Shown: positions 35,647 through 43,252 of the stretch, one piece after another | Position numbering within the stretch: the stretch's first letter is position 1 | Layout: every line of letters starts with the position of its first letter | DNA from: Verrucomicrobiota bacterium | GTDB lineage: Bacteria; Verrucomicrobiota; Verrucomicrobiia; Opitutales; Opitutaceae | NCBI GenBank assembly: GCA_023391285.1 | Contig: JAEWBF010000048.1 | Coordinates: 1-64,000, forward strand | DNA length: 64,000 bases | Direction of reading: 5' to 3' | Made by a program: the position numbers and the translations under genes | Notes under the pieces: generated by a model | The model's input: the letters and a program-made list of their open reading frames with translations, nothing else | Database searches by the model: none | Told to the model about the DNA's origin: nothing

Positions 35647-38388
35647 ATGCCGGACTCTGCCCACGCGACGGTCGATGATGGCGCGCCGCCCGGTCCGGGG
35701 CCGATGTCGTTGGACGCGGCCGCCGATCCGGGGCTGCGCGTGGGGCGGCGCTGGCGGAATCTGGCGATCGAAGCGGAGGTGCCGGGGACGCCGTGGTGTT
35801 TCGTGGCGAATCACGTGGGGTTGATGGAGACGGTGGTGGTGCGGGCGGCGCGGATTCATGCGGGCACGGAGTGGCGGCGCGGCGCGTGGGAGCGGCTGTG
35901 TGCGTTAACGGATTCGAAAGTGGTGCGCTGCATCGAGGCGCATGAAGAATCGGGCTGGCGTTATGAGATCACGGCGTTGCCGCCGCCGATGACGTTGCGC
36001 GAGTGGATGGCGGCGCATCGGCCGAATTTCGCGGACATCGAAAGCCTCATGCGGCAGATCGCGGGCGCGCTGGCGGCGTTGCATGGACACGGCGTGGTGC
36101 ACCTCAACATCCGGCCGGAATCGATCTTCGTGGATGAAACGAAAGGCGAGCCGGTTTACGTGCTCGGCGGGTTGCAGGAAGCGACGCTTTACACGCAGCC
36201 CGAGGTCGCGCTGGCGGACGTGGATCCGTTTTACGCGCCGCCGGAAGCGGTCGGGGTGGAGAAGCATCCGCCGGGGACGGGATTGTGCGCGTGGGATTGG
36301 TGGTCGGTGGGGCGGGTGGTGCAGGAATTTTTATTGGGGAAGCACGTGCTGGCGGTGGTGTGGGACCGGGATGTGTCGCGGCCCACGCCGGAGTTGCGTC
36401 GGCGCGCGGAGCAGTGGTTGAGGGAAAACGAGATGCCGGACGTGAAAGCGGGGGCGCTCGAGTTTACGCAGGCGGATCCCGGGTGCATGGCGCTGCTGCG
36501 GGGATTGTTGAGCAGTGCGGTTGACGGCCGGTGGGGGCTCGATGCGGTGCAGCGATGGCTGCGGCGGGAAACGGTGCGGGATCACTACGATGTGCCGCGC
36601 GGCACGCGGATGTGGAGTTGGAAAGGACGCGTTTTCACGGTGGCGGAAGCGGCGGAGTTTTTCACGCAGGTGAAGCATTGGGCGGAGGGAGAAGACATGC
36701 TGTTTCATCCGCAGGAACCGGAGACGCTCGCGCATTTCCTGAGCGAAGTGCCGGCGCATCGCGGGGACTGGGATCGGTTGCAGCGCGTGTGCGATCTGGC
36801 GGAAGGACGCGGCTGGGAGCAGTTGCCGATGGTGGCGAGGCGGCCGGTGACGGCGGCGGTCGCGTGGCTGACGCTGGCGGCGGGGGCAGGAGGGCGGCCG
36901 AGCTTTCGCGTCTGCGGGCATGCGATCGATTTGCACGGGATCGGGGAGTTGTTGAAGAGCGGAGGCGTGGACAACGGCGTGGCGCTCGTGACGGCGCTGC
37001 TTTCGCCGGCGGTGATCGAAGCGGTGGAGCCGCATGATGCGGCGGCGGCGCGGGTGTTGAAGGCGGTGGCGGCGAAAGGAGCGGCGGCGTTGCGGCAGGC
37101 GTCGGCGTATGGGTGGTTGGATGCGGACGATGCGGCGGGGCAGGCGCGGATGTTGGAGCTGTCGCTATTGGGCGGAGCGGTGTTGCGGGAAAAAGTGGAT
37201 CTCCTGCGCGCGACGCATGCGACGAACACGGATGCGGCGGTCGCGGAATTGTTTGCGGGGAAGACGCCGGAGCCGGCGGAGTTGGTGCTGCTGGCGTATG
37301 CGGCGGAGGCGCCGGAGCGGCATGGATTCGTGACGCACGAAGAATGGCGGAGGCGTCAATGCGCGGAGCTGCAGGAGCGGGCGGCGGGAATCGGGCGCAA
37401 GCTGATGTGGGTGCGGCTGCGAAGCGTGCTGGGAGTTGCGCGGCCCTGGGGCGAGAAGCCGGCGGTGTTTGCGGGTTTGGTGCTGGTGCTGACGGCGCTC
37501 GCGGGGTGGTGGTCGCGTTCCGCGGTGCAACCGGCGGTGTTGGCGGGAGCGATGTTGGGATCGCGCGCGTGGTTGTGGTGGCGAGTGCGGGGGATGATCG
37601 CGCGATTCGATGGAGCGGCGGCGGCGTGGACATGGGGCGACGGGTGGGAGCGGGGGAGAAAGGAAGCGGAACGCGTGGCGGAAGGCGCGACGGCGCGGGT
37701 ATTGAGCGTGCAACTACGCGAGATCCGCGAACGCGTGGAGAAACTGACGAAAGGCAAAGGGCCCCCGGCGACGATTCCGGAGCCGAGGTGGTGGGATGTG
37801 CACGCGGTGCTCGTGGCGACGGTGGGTGTTGTGTTGGGGATGTTGTTGCAGCCGATGCTTTGGAGCGTCGGCGCGGATCCGAAGGTGGAACATCGGCGGA
37901 ATCTGCCAGCCGAAGTGAAGGCGGAAGAAACGGTGACCGAAGTGCCGCTGGCGGAAGCGGGCACGCCCGAGGCGTTGTTGGCGACAGGGCGCTATGAGGT
38001 GGTCGACGACGGATTTGGGCGGCGTTTGCGTGGTCCGCTGCAGACGTGGAATTTTCGGCCTGCGCCGCCGGTGCCATCGTTGAAGGTCACGGCGCGCGCG
38101 GCGGCATCGGCCGAACAGTCGGCTTTCGCGATGGTGAGCGCGGCGGTGCTGTTGCAGCCGTATCCAAAAAAAGGAGTCAGCGTTTATCTCGCGGTGCGGG
38201 TGCCGACGACGCGCGGATTCGGCGTGATGATTTACAATGCGCGCGATCGCGAACTCGCGTCGCGAGACGTCTTGCTGCTCGAGCGGCCCCTCGAGCGGGA
38301 GACCTGGCATGAGTTGAGCGGGCGGCGGATGTTTTACCTCGGGACGCCGGCGGGGCTGGAGGCGGAGTTTTCCCTTGCGCCGCCGTGA
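35647..38388 (+). CDS. Membrane-anchored Ser/Thr pseudokinase-like protein
   Basis: 913 aa. The N-terminal 330 residues follow a Hanks-type kinase fold, but the key residues are lost: the VAIK Lys reads VVVRA, the HRDxKPEN loop reads HLNIRPES, and the DFG position reads LGG. Structural motifs remain (YAPPEAV for the APE segment; WDWWSVGRVVQEFLLG for helix F). A helical middle (about 370-610) leads to hydrophobic segments (AVFAGLVLVLTALAGWW, AVLAGAMLGSRAWLWW), a charged coiled stretch and a further membrane segment (AVLVATVGVVLGMLLQPMLW), then a soluble C-terminal domain. ATG 35647 is preferred over GTG 35614. A scaffold or allosteric role is inferred; no phosphotransfer is expected. Confidence 0.75.
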   Translation: MPDSAHATVDDGAPPGPGPMSLDAAADPGLRVGRRWRNLAIEAEVPGTPWCFVANHVGLMETVVVRAARIHAGTEWRRGAWERLCALTDSKVVRCIEAHEESGWRYEITALPPPMTLREWMAAHRPNFADIESLMRQIAGALAALHGHGVVHLNIRPESIFVDETKGEPVYVLGGLQEATLYTQPEVALADVDPFYAPPEAVGVEKHPPGTGLCAWDWWSVGRVVQEFLLGKHVLAVVWDRDVSRPTPELRRRAEQWLRENEMPDVKAGALEFTQADPGCMALLRGLLSSAVDGRWGLDAVQRWLRRETVRDHYDVPRGTRMWSWKGRVFTVAEAAEFFTQVKHWAEGEDMLFHPQEPETLAHFLSEVPAHRGDWDRLQRVCDLAEGRGWEQLPMVARRPVTAAVAWLTLAAGAGGRPSFRVCGHAIDLHGIGELLKSGGVDNGVALVTALLSPAVIEAVEPHDAAAARVLKAVAAKGAAALRQASAYGWLDADDAAGQARMLELSLLGGAVLREKVDLLRATHATNTDAAVAELFAGKTPEPAELVLLAYAAEAPERHGFVTHEEWRRRQCAELQERAAGIGRKLMWVRLRSVLGVARPWGEKPAVFAGLVLVLTALAGWWSRSAVQPAVLAGAMLGSRAWLWWRVRGMIARFDGAAAAWTWGDGWERGRKEAERVAEGATARVLSVQLREIRERVEKLTKGKGPPATIPEPRWWDVHAVLVATVGVVLGMLLQPMLWSVGADPKVEHRRNLPAEVKAEETVTEVPLAEAGTPEALLATGRYEVVDDGFGRRLRGPLQTWNFRPAPPVPSLKVTARAAASAEQSAFAMVSAAVLLQPYPKKGVSVYLAVRVPTTRGFGVMIYNARDRELASRDVLLLERPLERETWHELSGRRMFYLGTPAGLEAEFSLAPP

Positions 38389-38414
38389 CGAGTTTGCGGC
38401 CATGGGCGTTCATC

Positions 38415-39558
38415 ATGATCGCTCCCGAAACATTTTCCCACATCGAGAACATCAAGAAGCGCGCCGGGCACTTATGGAGGTTTCTTTGACTGCGAACAAA
38501 AGCAGCGAGAGATCGAGGCGCTAGAGGCCGAAATGGGGGCGCCGACGTTTTGGGATAACAACGAACGGGCGCAGAAGCACATCGCGAAGTTGAACGGCTT
38601 GAAGAAGGCCGTGTTGCCGGTCGTGGCCTTTCGCAAGAAAGTCGACGATCTCGACGTGATGGTGGAGCTCGTGGAGACGGCGTCCGAGGGCGAACGCGAG
38701 ATGTATCAGCAGGAGCTCGAAGGACAAGTGACGGGCATGGTCGATGAGCTCGACGACTTGGAGATCGCGTCGTTCCTGACGGGGCAGTTCGACAAGAACA
38801 ACGCGATCCTCTCGATCCAGTCGGGCGCGGGCGGCACGGAGTCCAACGACTGGGCGGACATCCTTTTCCGCATGTATAACCGCTGGGCGGAGCGGCGCGG
38901 CTACACGGTGGAAGTGCAGGACGTGCAGGCGGGCGACCAAGCGGGGATCACGAAAGCGACGATGTTGATCAAGGGCGAGAATGCCTACGGCTACGTGAAA
39001 GCGGAGCGCGGCGTGCATCGGCTCGTGCGGATCAGTCCATTCGATTCGAACAAGCGGCGGCACACCTCGTTTTGTGCGGTGGATGTGATCGCGGAAGTGA
39101 GCGACGAGATCGACATGGAGATCGACGAGAAAGATTTGCGCATCGACGTGTATCGCTCGTCGGGCAAGGGCGGTCAGGGCGTCAACACGACGGACTCGGC
39201 GGTTCGCATCACGCATAATCCCAGCGGGATCGTGGTGGTGTGTCAGAACGAACGTTCGCAGCTGAAGAACAAAGCGGCGGCGATGAACGTGTTGAAAGCG
39301 CGCTTGTATGAGAAAAAGCAGGACGAGCAGCGCGCGGAGATGGACAAGTTCTACGGCGAGAAAGGCGAGATCGGTTGGGGTGCGCAGATTCGCAGCTATG
39401 TGTTGCAGCCGTATCAGATGGTGAAGGATCTGCGGACGGGGGTGAGCACGAGCGACACGCAAGGCGTGCTCGACGGCGATCTCGACCGTTTCGTGAATGC
39501 CTGGCTGCGCGCGGGATGTCCGCGGCATCGGAACAAGGACATCCAGATGGATGAGTGA
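38415..39558 (+). CDS. prfB: Peptide chain release factor 2, programmed +1 frameshift
   Basis: RF2 recognises UGA/UAA and triggers peptide release. It is read as 38415-38486 joined to 38488-39558 (380 aa): frame one gives MIAPETFSHIENIKKR..WRFL, meets TGA at 38487-38489, and a +1 shift continues as DCEQKQREIEALEAEMGAPTFWDN. The anticodon-like tripeptide SPF (RISPFDSNKRRHTSF) and catalytic GGQ (SSGKGGQGVNTT) are present. Family members keep the same N-terminus across the shift, so this is the real gene and not a truncated one starting at GTG/ATG 38533. The RF2 pool controls its own shift: low RF2 lets the UGA pause. Confidence 0.95.
38475..38490 (+). promoter_or_regulatory. prfB frameshift site
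   Basis: Sequence TGGAGGTTTCTTTGAC: internal Shine-Dalgarno GGAGG, three-base spacer, slippery CTT, in-frame TGA, then C. Spacing equals that of the E. coli site as I recall it. Confidence 0.95.
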
Positions 39559-39563
39559 TGCAG

Positions 39564-39693
39564 AACGCTGAAACGCTGAAAGGCTGAAACGCTGAAACGT
39601 TGAAAACCGGAAGCCCCGAAGAGGCTCCGGTGTTTCCTTCCGCTGCTCGACCTTTGGAGATTTCAGCGTTTCAGTTTTCAGCGTTTCAGCTTT
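39564..39693. repeat. Nested inverted repeat of five 8-nt AACGCTGA units
   Basis: Left arm: five 8-nt units (AACGCTGA and variants, 39564-39603). Centre: an ACCGGA..CCGGT hairpin. Right arm (39663-39693): complementary TCAGCGTT/TCAGTTT units. It fills the gap between prfB and the ATP-grasp-like gene and ends 5 nt before that ATG. Confidence 0.8.
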
Positions 39694-39698
39694 TGCCG

Positions 39699-41096
39699 AT
39701 GTCGCTCTCCCACGAAACCATCAAAGCTGCGCTCGCGGAGCAGCCGTTGTTCGAGGACAAGACGTGGCAGCTTTCGCCGGAGGCGTGGCCGTTGTCGGCG
39801 GAGCAAGTGGCTCAGCTGGAGGCGATCGGCGCGGCGTGTCTCGAGTTTCATCAGGCGTTGGAGACGCTTTATTTGCGGGCGGCGGCGGGGAAGAATTTGT
39901 TGCGCAACAAACCCCTGTTGGCGCCGTGGGCGGTGGAGTATCTTGATCGCGGAAAGCCGGCGAAGCTCGTGGAGCATGCGCGCGACGCGCGGAATCGCGG
40001 GATGCTGCCGACGGTGTTGCGGCCGGACTTGTTGTTAACGGACGACGGTTGGGCGTTGACGGAATTGGATTCGGTGCCGGGCGGGATCGGGCTGACGGCG
40101 TTTTTGAACCGGTTGTATGGCGCGCAAGGCGGCGTGATCGGCGAAGGCGATGCGATGGTGCGGAATTTTCACGCGGCACTGGCGGCGTTGAAACCAGAGT
40201 TGGAGAATCCGTTGATCGCGCTGGCGGTGAGCGATGAGGCGGGGACGTATCGGCCGGAGATGCAGTGGCTGGCGCACCAACTGCAGTTGTTGGGGAAGCG
40301 CGTGTTTTGCGTGGAGCCGGATGCGTTGTTTCCGCTCGGGGCGCAGCTGTGCATCGACGTCGATGGCAACCCGGAGAAGGTCGACGTGGTGTATCGGTTT
40401 TTCGAGTTGTTCGACCTCGAGAATATTCGCACGGCGAAGTTCATCTTCGAGGCGTGGAGTGCGGGGGAGGTGGCGATTGCGCCGCCGATGCGGCATTTTC
40501 AGGAGGAGAAACTGGCGCTCGCGTTGTTTCACCATCACCTGCTGCAGGATTTTTGGAAGGAGATGCTGAGCGGGCGGGCGTGGAAGCTGTTGCACGGATT
40601 GATCCCGGCGTCGTGGGTGATGGATCCGGCGCCGTTGCCGCCGGGTGCGGTGCTCGACGGGCCGAAGGCGGGCGGGCGGGCGTTGAACGATTGGCGGGAT
40701 CTCGCGGGCGCGTCGCAGAAGGAGCGAGAGCTGATCATCAAAGTGAGTGGGTATCACGAAACGGCGTGGGGCGCGCGCAGCGTGGTGTTGGGCAGCGATT
40801 GTTCGCGGGAGGAATGGCAGCAGGGGGTGGAACGCGCGGTCGAGATGGCGGGGACGAATCTGCATGTGCTGCAAACGTATCGAAAGCCGAAGCGGATCGA
40901 GCATCCGATTTTCGGGGCAGGCGCGGAGGCGGCGGCGAAGGCGGTGCCGGGGCGGCTGCGGTTGTGCCCGTATTATTTCGTGATCGACGGGCAGGCGCGG
41001 CTATCGGGTGCGCTGGCGACCTTTTGCCCGCCGGACAAGAAGATCATCCATGGGATGCAGGATGCGGCGTTGTTGCCGGCGCGGGTGCTGGGGTAG
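39699..41096 (+). CDS. Uncharacterised ATP-grasp-like protein
   Basis: 465 aa, cytoplasmic. I do not recognise a named family with certainty. The run RPDLLLTDDGWALTELDSVPGGIGLTAFLNRLYG resembles the strand-plus-acidic-loop of circularly permuted ATP-grasp / glutathionylspermidine-synthase-like proteins, and late basic/acidic motifs (KVSGYHETAWGARSVVLGSD, LQTYRKPKRIEHPIF, RLCPYYFVIDGQARLSGALATFCP) are consistent with nucleotide and metal binding. ATG 39699 is chosen because the in-frame upstream extension is encoded entirely by the intergenic repeat. The substrate is unknown and no biosynthetic partner is adjacent. Confidence 0.55.
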   Translation: MSLSHETIKAALAEQPLFEDKTWQLSPEAWPLSAEQVAQLEAIGAACLEFHQALETLYLRAAAGKNLLRNKPLLAPWAVEYLDRGKPAKLVEHARDARNRGMLPTVLRPDLLLTDDGWALTELDSVPGGIGLTAFLNRLYGAQGGVIGEGDAMVRNFHAALAALKPELENPLIALAVSDEAGTYRPEMQWLAHQLQLLGKRVFCVEPDALFPLGAQLCIDVDGNPEKVDVVYRFFELFDLENIRTAKFIFEAWSAGEVAIAPPMRHFQEEKLALALFHHHLLQDFWKEMLSGRAWKLLHGLIPASWVMDPAPLPPGAVLDGPKAGGRALNDWRDLAGASQKERELIIKVSGYHETAWGARSVVLGSDCSREEWQQGVERAVEMAGTNLHVLQTYRKPKRIEHPIFGAGAEAAAKAVPGRLRLCPYYFVIDGQARLSGALATFCPPDKKIIHGMQDAALLPARVLG

Positions 41097-41198
41097 GCGG
41101 CGGAGTGCGGCGGGGCGAAACGCGCCCATCGCATGCGGGCCCGAGTGGCGGCGGCGGTGGGGTGGCCGCCGCGCCAGGAATCGGAACGAACGCGGCGG

Positions 41199-41468
41199 TT
41201 AGGCGGCGGCGTTTTTGTCGGAAGAAGGTTTCGCGGCTGCGGCTGCGGCGGCTGCGGCGTTTTTCGCGAGGGTGGCGAAGAAGTTGTCGCGGCGTTCGCG
41301 GGCGACTTTCACGTCTTTCGTGCCGAGGGAGCGGCGGATGCGCTCTTTCGTGAACGGCGTGGGATGGATCGTGTAATGGAGGAACCAGGTGCCGTGGTTG
41401 TCCCACAGGTGATGGTTGGGGTTTTCCGCGTCAACGCGGAGGCCGGGGAGTTTGGCTAGGGTGGACAT
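41199..41468 (-). CDS. Small orphan protein resembling an integrase arm domain
   Basis: 89 aa, unrecognised. The central stretch GTWFLHYTIHPTPFTKERIRRSLGTKDVKVARERRDNFF resembles the N-terminal arm-type DNA-binding region of tyrosine recombinases (W-x-x-x-Y..R-x-S-L-G-T-x-D..A-R-x-x-R-D), but no SAM-like or catalytic domain follows. The C-terminus is a low-complexity alanine run with Lys/Ser. It lies just downstream, on the same strand, of a structured RNA with its own terminator, so its expression may be read-through controlled. Confidence 0.6.
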   Translation of the reverse strand: MSTLAKLPGLRVDAENPNHHLWDNHGTWFLHYTIHPTPFTKERIRRSLGTKDVKVARERRDNFFATLAKNAAAAAAAAAKPSSDKNAAA

Positions 41469-41506
41469 GATGCGTGAGTTCGGGTTGAGCTTCGCGCGTC
41501 AGGGGG

Positions 41507-41539
41507 AAAACAAAAAACCGACCCAGGCATCAGGTCGGT
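41507..41539 (-). terminator. Intrinsic terminator at the end of the structured RNA
   Basis: On the minus strand ACCGACC, 9-nt loop, GGTCGGT, then TTTTTTGTTTT. It lies 39 nt before the start of the 89-aa gene, an attenuator position. Confidence 0.85.
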
Positions 41540-41690
41540 CTTCATTTTCGGGAGCGTTCTTGGTTCGCCCCTCTTGCGAGTGGCGCACATCCGAGGTTTC
41601 CCCCGATCCACCGTGGCCGCTCCCGGCCCGGTTGGCGGAATCGGCGTTGTTAAGGCCGACTCGTTCCTGATGCGACAGGGAGCGTGGGGC
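41507..41690 (-). ncRNA. Structured RNA with alternative 7-bp pairing, minus strand
   Basis: Read on the minus strand. GGGAGCG at 41624-41618 can pair with CGCTCCC downstream (41556-41550, extendable to 8 bp) or with an identical CGCTCCC upstream (41684-41678). The downstream pairing closes a three-way junction with two further hairpins: 41607-41589 (8 bp, one mismatch, AAA loop) and 41585-41566 (CGCC-a-CTC, GCAA tetraloop, GAG-g-GGCG). The upstream pairing would enclose a TCGGC..GCCGA hairpin instead. An intrinsic terminator follows. I match it to no known class: a riboswitch-like leader of the 89-aa gene, or a free small RNA. Confidence 0.55.
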
Positions 41691-41815
41691 GCGACGAAGA
41701 TGCGTCCAGTTTATTTTTCAAAAATTTGCGAAGAAGTGGCAGAAGGGCCGTCACAGTAGAAGTGACGGTTCGCGGAGAAGTGTAATGGACGCGGAAGAGC
41801 GGGAGAGGCTCGCGT

Positions 41816-42841
41816 TCACGGGTGATGGTGATCGCGTTGGTAGTGTTCGCGCAGGGAGTCGCGGCCGAAGTCGTTTTTGAAATCGCGAAACGTGGTGTGG
41901 ATGTGGTTGGCCTGGTTCTGGGTGTTATCGAATTCGATTAGAAACGTGGGACCTTGGATGCGGTAATAGTTGGCTTCGCCGCGTTCGAAACCGCCGGCCC
42001 AGGCGAAGGCGACCTGGTCGAGTCCGGCTTGCTCGATTTCGGCGAATGCTTCGGCGGCGACGTCGGGGCGCCAGCGGTCGACGTAGATTTTCACGAGGGC
42101 GATGAGTTGGGCGCGCTGGTCGGAGGTCATTTGCGCGGCGGGGAGGCCGGCGGGGGAAAGCGGGGAGATTTTGCGATCGTTGCCGGTGATGATGTCGCGC
42201 GGCGCGCGAGGGCTGAAGACGGCGATTTGGCGTTGGGCGGCGTCGAAGGATTTCACGAGCGTGCGGGCGAGATCGTCTTCTTCCTGGAGGATGCGGAGAC
42301 CTTTTTGGGGGCCGTGGGGGACTTCGGCGGGGTTGGAGCCCATGAACGAAGGCGCGAAGTGGATGTGGTCGGCGTCGGGGAGGGTGAAGTTGAACGAAAG
42401 GTGATGGCCCTCGAAGCGCCAGCCCCACGGGGCGTCGGGGCTGGGTTGGCCAAAGATCGTGACGTAGTAGAGGCTGGGATCGCGGTGGCGCGCGCCGCCT
42501 TCGAGTTCGCGCAGGACGTCTTCGAGGGCGATGATGGCTTCGGCTTTGGCGGCGCCGCGGGCACTGAGACCGGAACGGAGGAGGGCGATGGCGAGGTCTT
42601 TTTGCGCGCCGGACATTTCTTTCAATGGCAGGCCCTCGCGCGAACGCGGGACGAAGTGCCAGTTTTCGCGTTCGTCGTCGTCGAACGTGTGGACTGCTTT
42701 CTTTCGTTGTTCGGGAGCGAGCGAGGCGAGGAAGGCGTCGGCGGCGGCGATCATGGACGACGTGGACACATGCGCGGATGAAAAGCAGGGGACCGCAACG
42801 AGCGCAGCGAGCACGGCGAGCCGCGGAAGGGGAAGGGGCAT
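41816..42841 (-). CDS. DUF3500 family secreted protein
   Basis: 341 aa with a signal peptide (PRLAVLAALVAVPCFSSA). The body carries the DUF3500 pattern: FDDDERENWHFVPRSREGLPLKEMS near the start, PWGWRFEGHHLSFNFTL in the middle (W-x-W-x-x-x-G-H-H-x-S) and YYRIQGPTFLIEFDNTQNQANHIHTTFRDFKNDFG near the end, finishing in a His-rich tail (HYQRDHHHP). The several conserved histidines suggest metal binding. The family has no settled function. It sits 42 nt behind the hybrid kinase receiver fragment and could be the last gene of that operon. Confidence 0.8.
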   Translation of the reverse strand: MPLPLPRLAVLAALVAVPCFSSAHVSTSSMIAAADAFLASLAPEQRKKAVHTFDDDERENWHFVPRSREGLPLKEMSGAQKDLAIALLRSGLSARGAAKAEAIIALEDVLRELEGGARHRDPSLYYVTIFGQPSPDAPWGWRFEGHHLSFNFTLPDADHIHFAPSFMGSNPAEVPHGPQKGLRILQEEDDLARTLVKSFDAAQRQIAVFSPRAPRDIITGNDRKISPLSPAGLPAAQMTSDQRAQLIALVKIYVDRWRPDVAAEAFAEIEQAGLDQVAFAWAGGFERGEANYYRIQGPTFLIEFDNTQNQANHIHTTFRDFKNDFGRDSLREHYQRDHHHP

Positions 42842-42883
42842 GCGCAGGTTGACGGATGCGCGTGGCCGAGGGTGCGGAGGAGG

Positions 42884-43252
42884 TCAGGACGCCGGGACGG
42901 GCGCGGAGCTGGCGTGAAGGACCTCGGCGACGGCGGAATCGAGGGCGCCGATCGTGACCGGTTTGATGATGTGGCTGTTGAAACCGGCGGCGCTGGAGCG
43001 GTCGCGGTCATCTTCGGAGCCGTAACCGCTGAGGGCGATGCTGCGAAGCTGCGGTTGTTGTTGGCGGAGTTCGCGCAGCAGGGCGTAGCCATCGACATCC
43101 GGCAGGCCGATGTCGGAGATGAGAAGGGCGAACTGGGTGTTCTTGGCGGCTTCTTTGGCGGACGCGGCGGAAGCGGCGAGGGTGACGCGATAGCCGCGAC
43201 GTTTCAGAAGGATGCCGAGGCTTTCGCGCGTGGCGGCGTGATCTTCGACCAC
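42884..43252 (-). CDS. Receiver domain, out of frame with the kinase it belongs to
   Basis: Encodes a complete receiver from the acid pair on (VEDHAATRESLGILLKRRGY; phospho-Asp in FALLISDIGLPDVDGY; Lys in IIKPVT). Read further upstream in the same frame it gives PHGTHVLVVEDH, the missing first beta strand, with no start codon there. It lies in the -1 frame of the upstream hybrid kinase. One extra base in the GGGG run at 43272-43275 would fuse both into one hybrid kinase. I read it as the C-terminal receiver of that kinase cut off by a frameshift or a sequencing error, not as an independent gene; the GTG at 43252 has no ribosome-binding site. Confidence 0.6.
   Translation of the reverse strand: MVEDHAATRESLGILLKRRGYRVTLAASAASAKEAAKNTQFALLISDIGLPDVDGYALLRELRQQQPQLRSIALSGYGSEDDRDRSSAAGFNSHIIKPVTIGALDSAVAEVLHASSAPVPAS

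Noticed and set aside
38533..39558. prfB as an uninterrupted gene starting near 38533
   Set aside because: It would lack the conserved N-terminal helix that is encoded across the frameshift site.
41507..41690. Assignment of the minus-strand RNA to 6S, SRP, tmRNA or RNase P RNA
   Set aside because: The conserved cores of these RNAs are absent, and the fold is a three-way junction.
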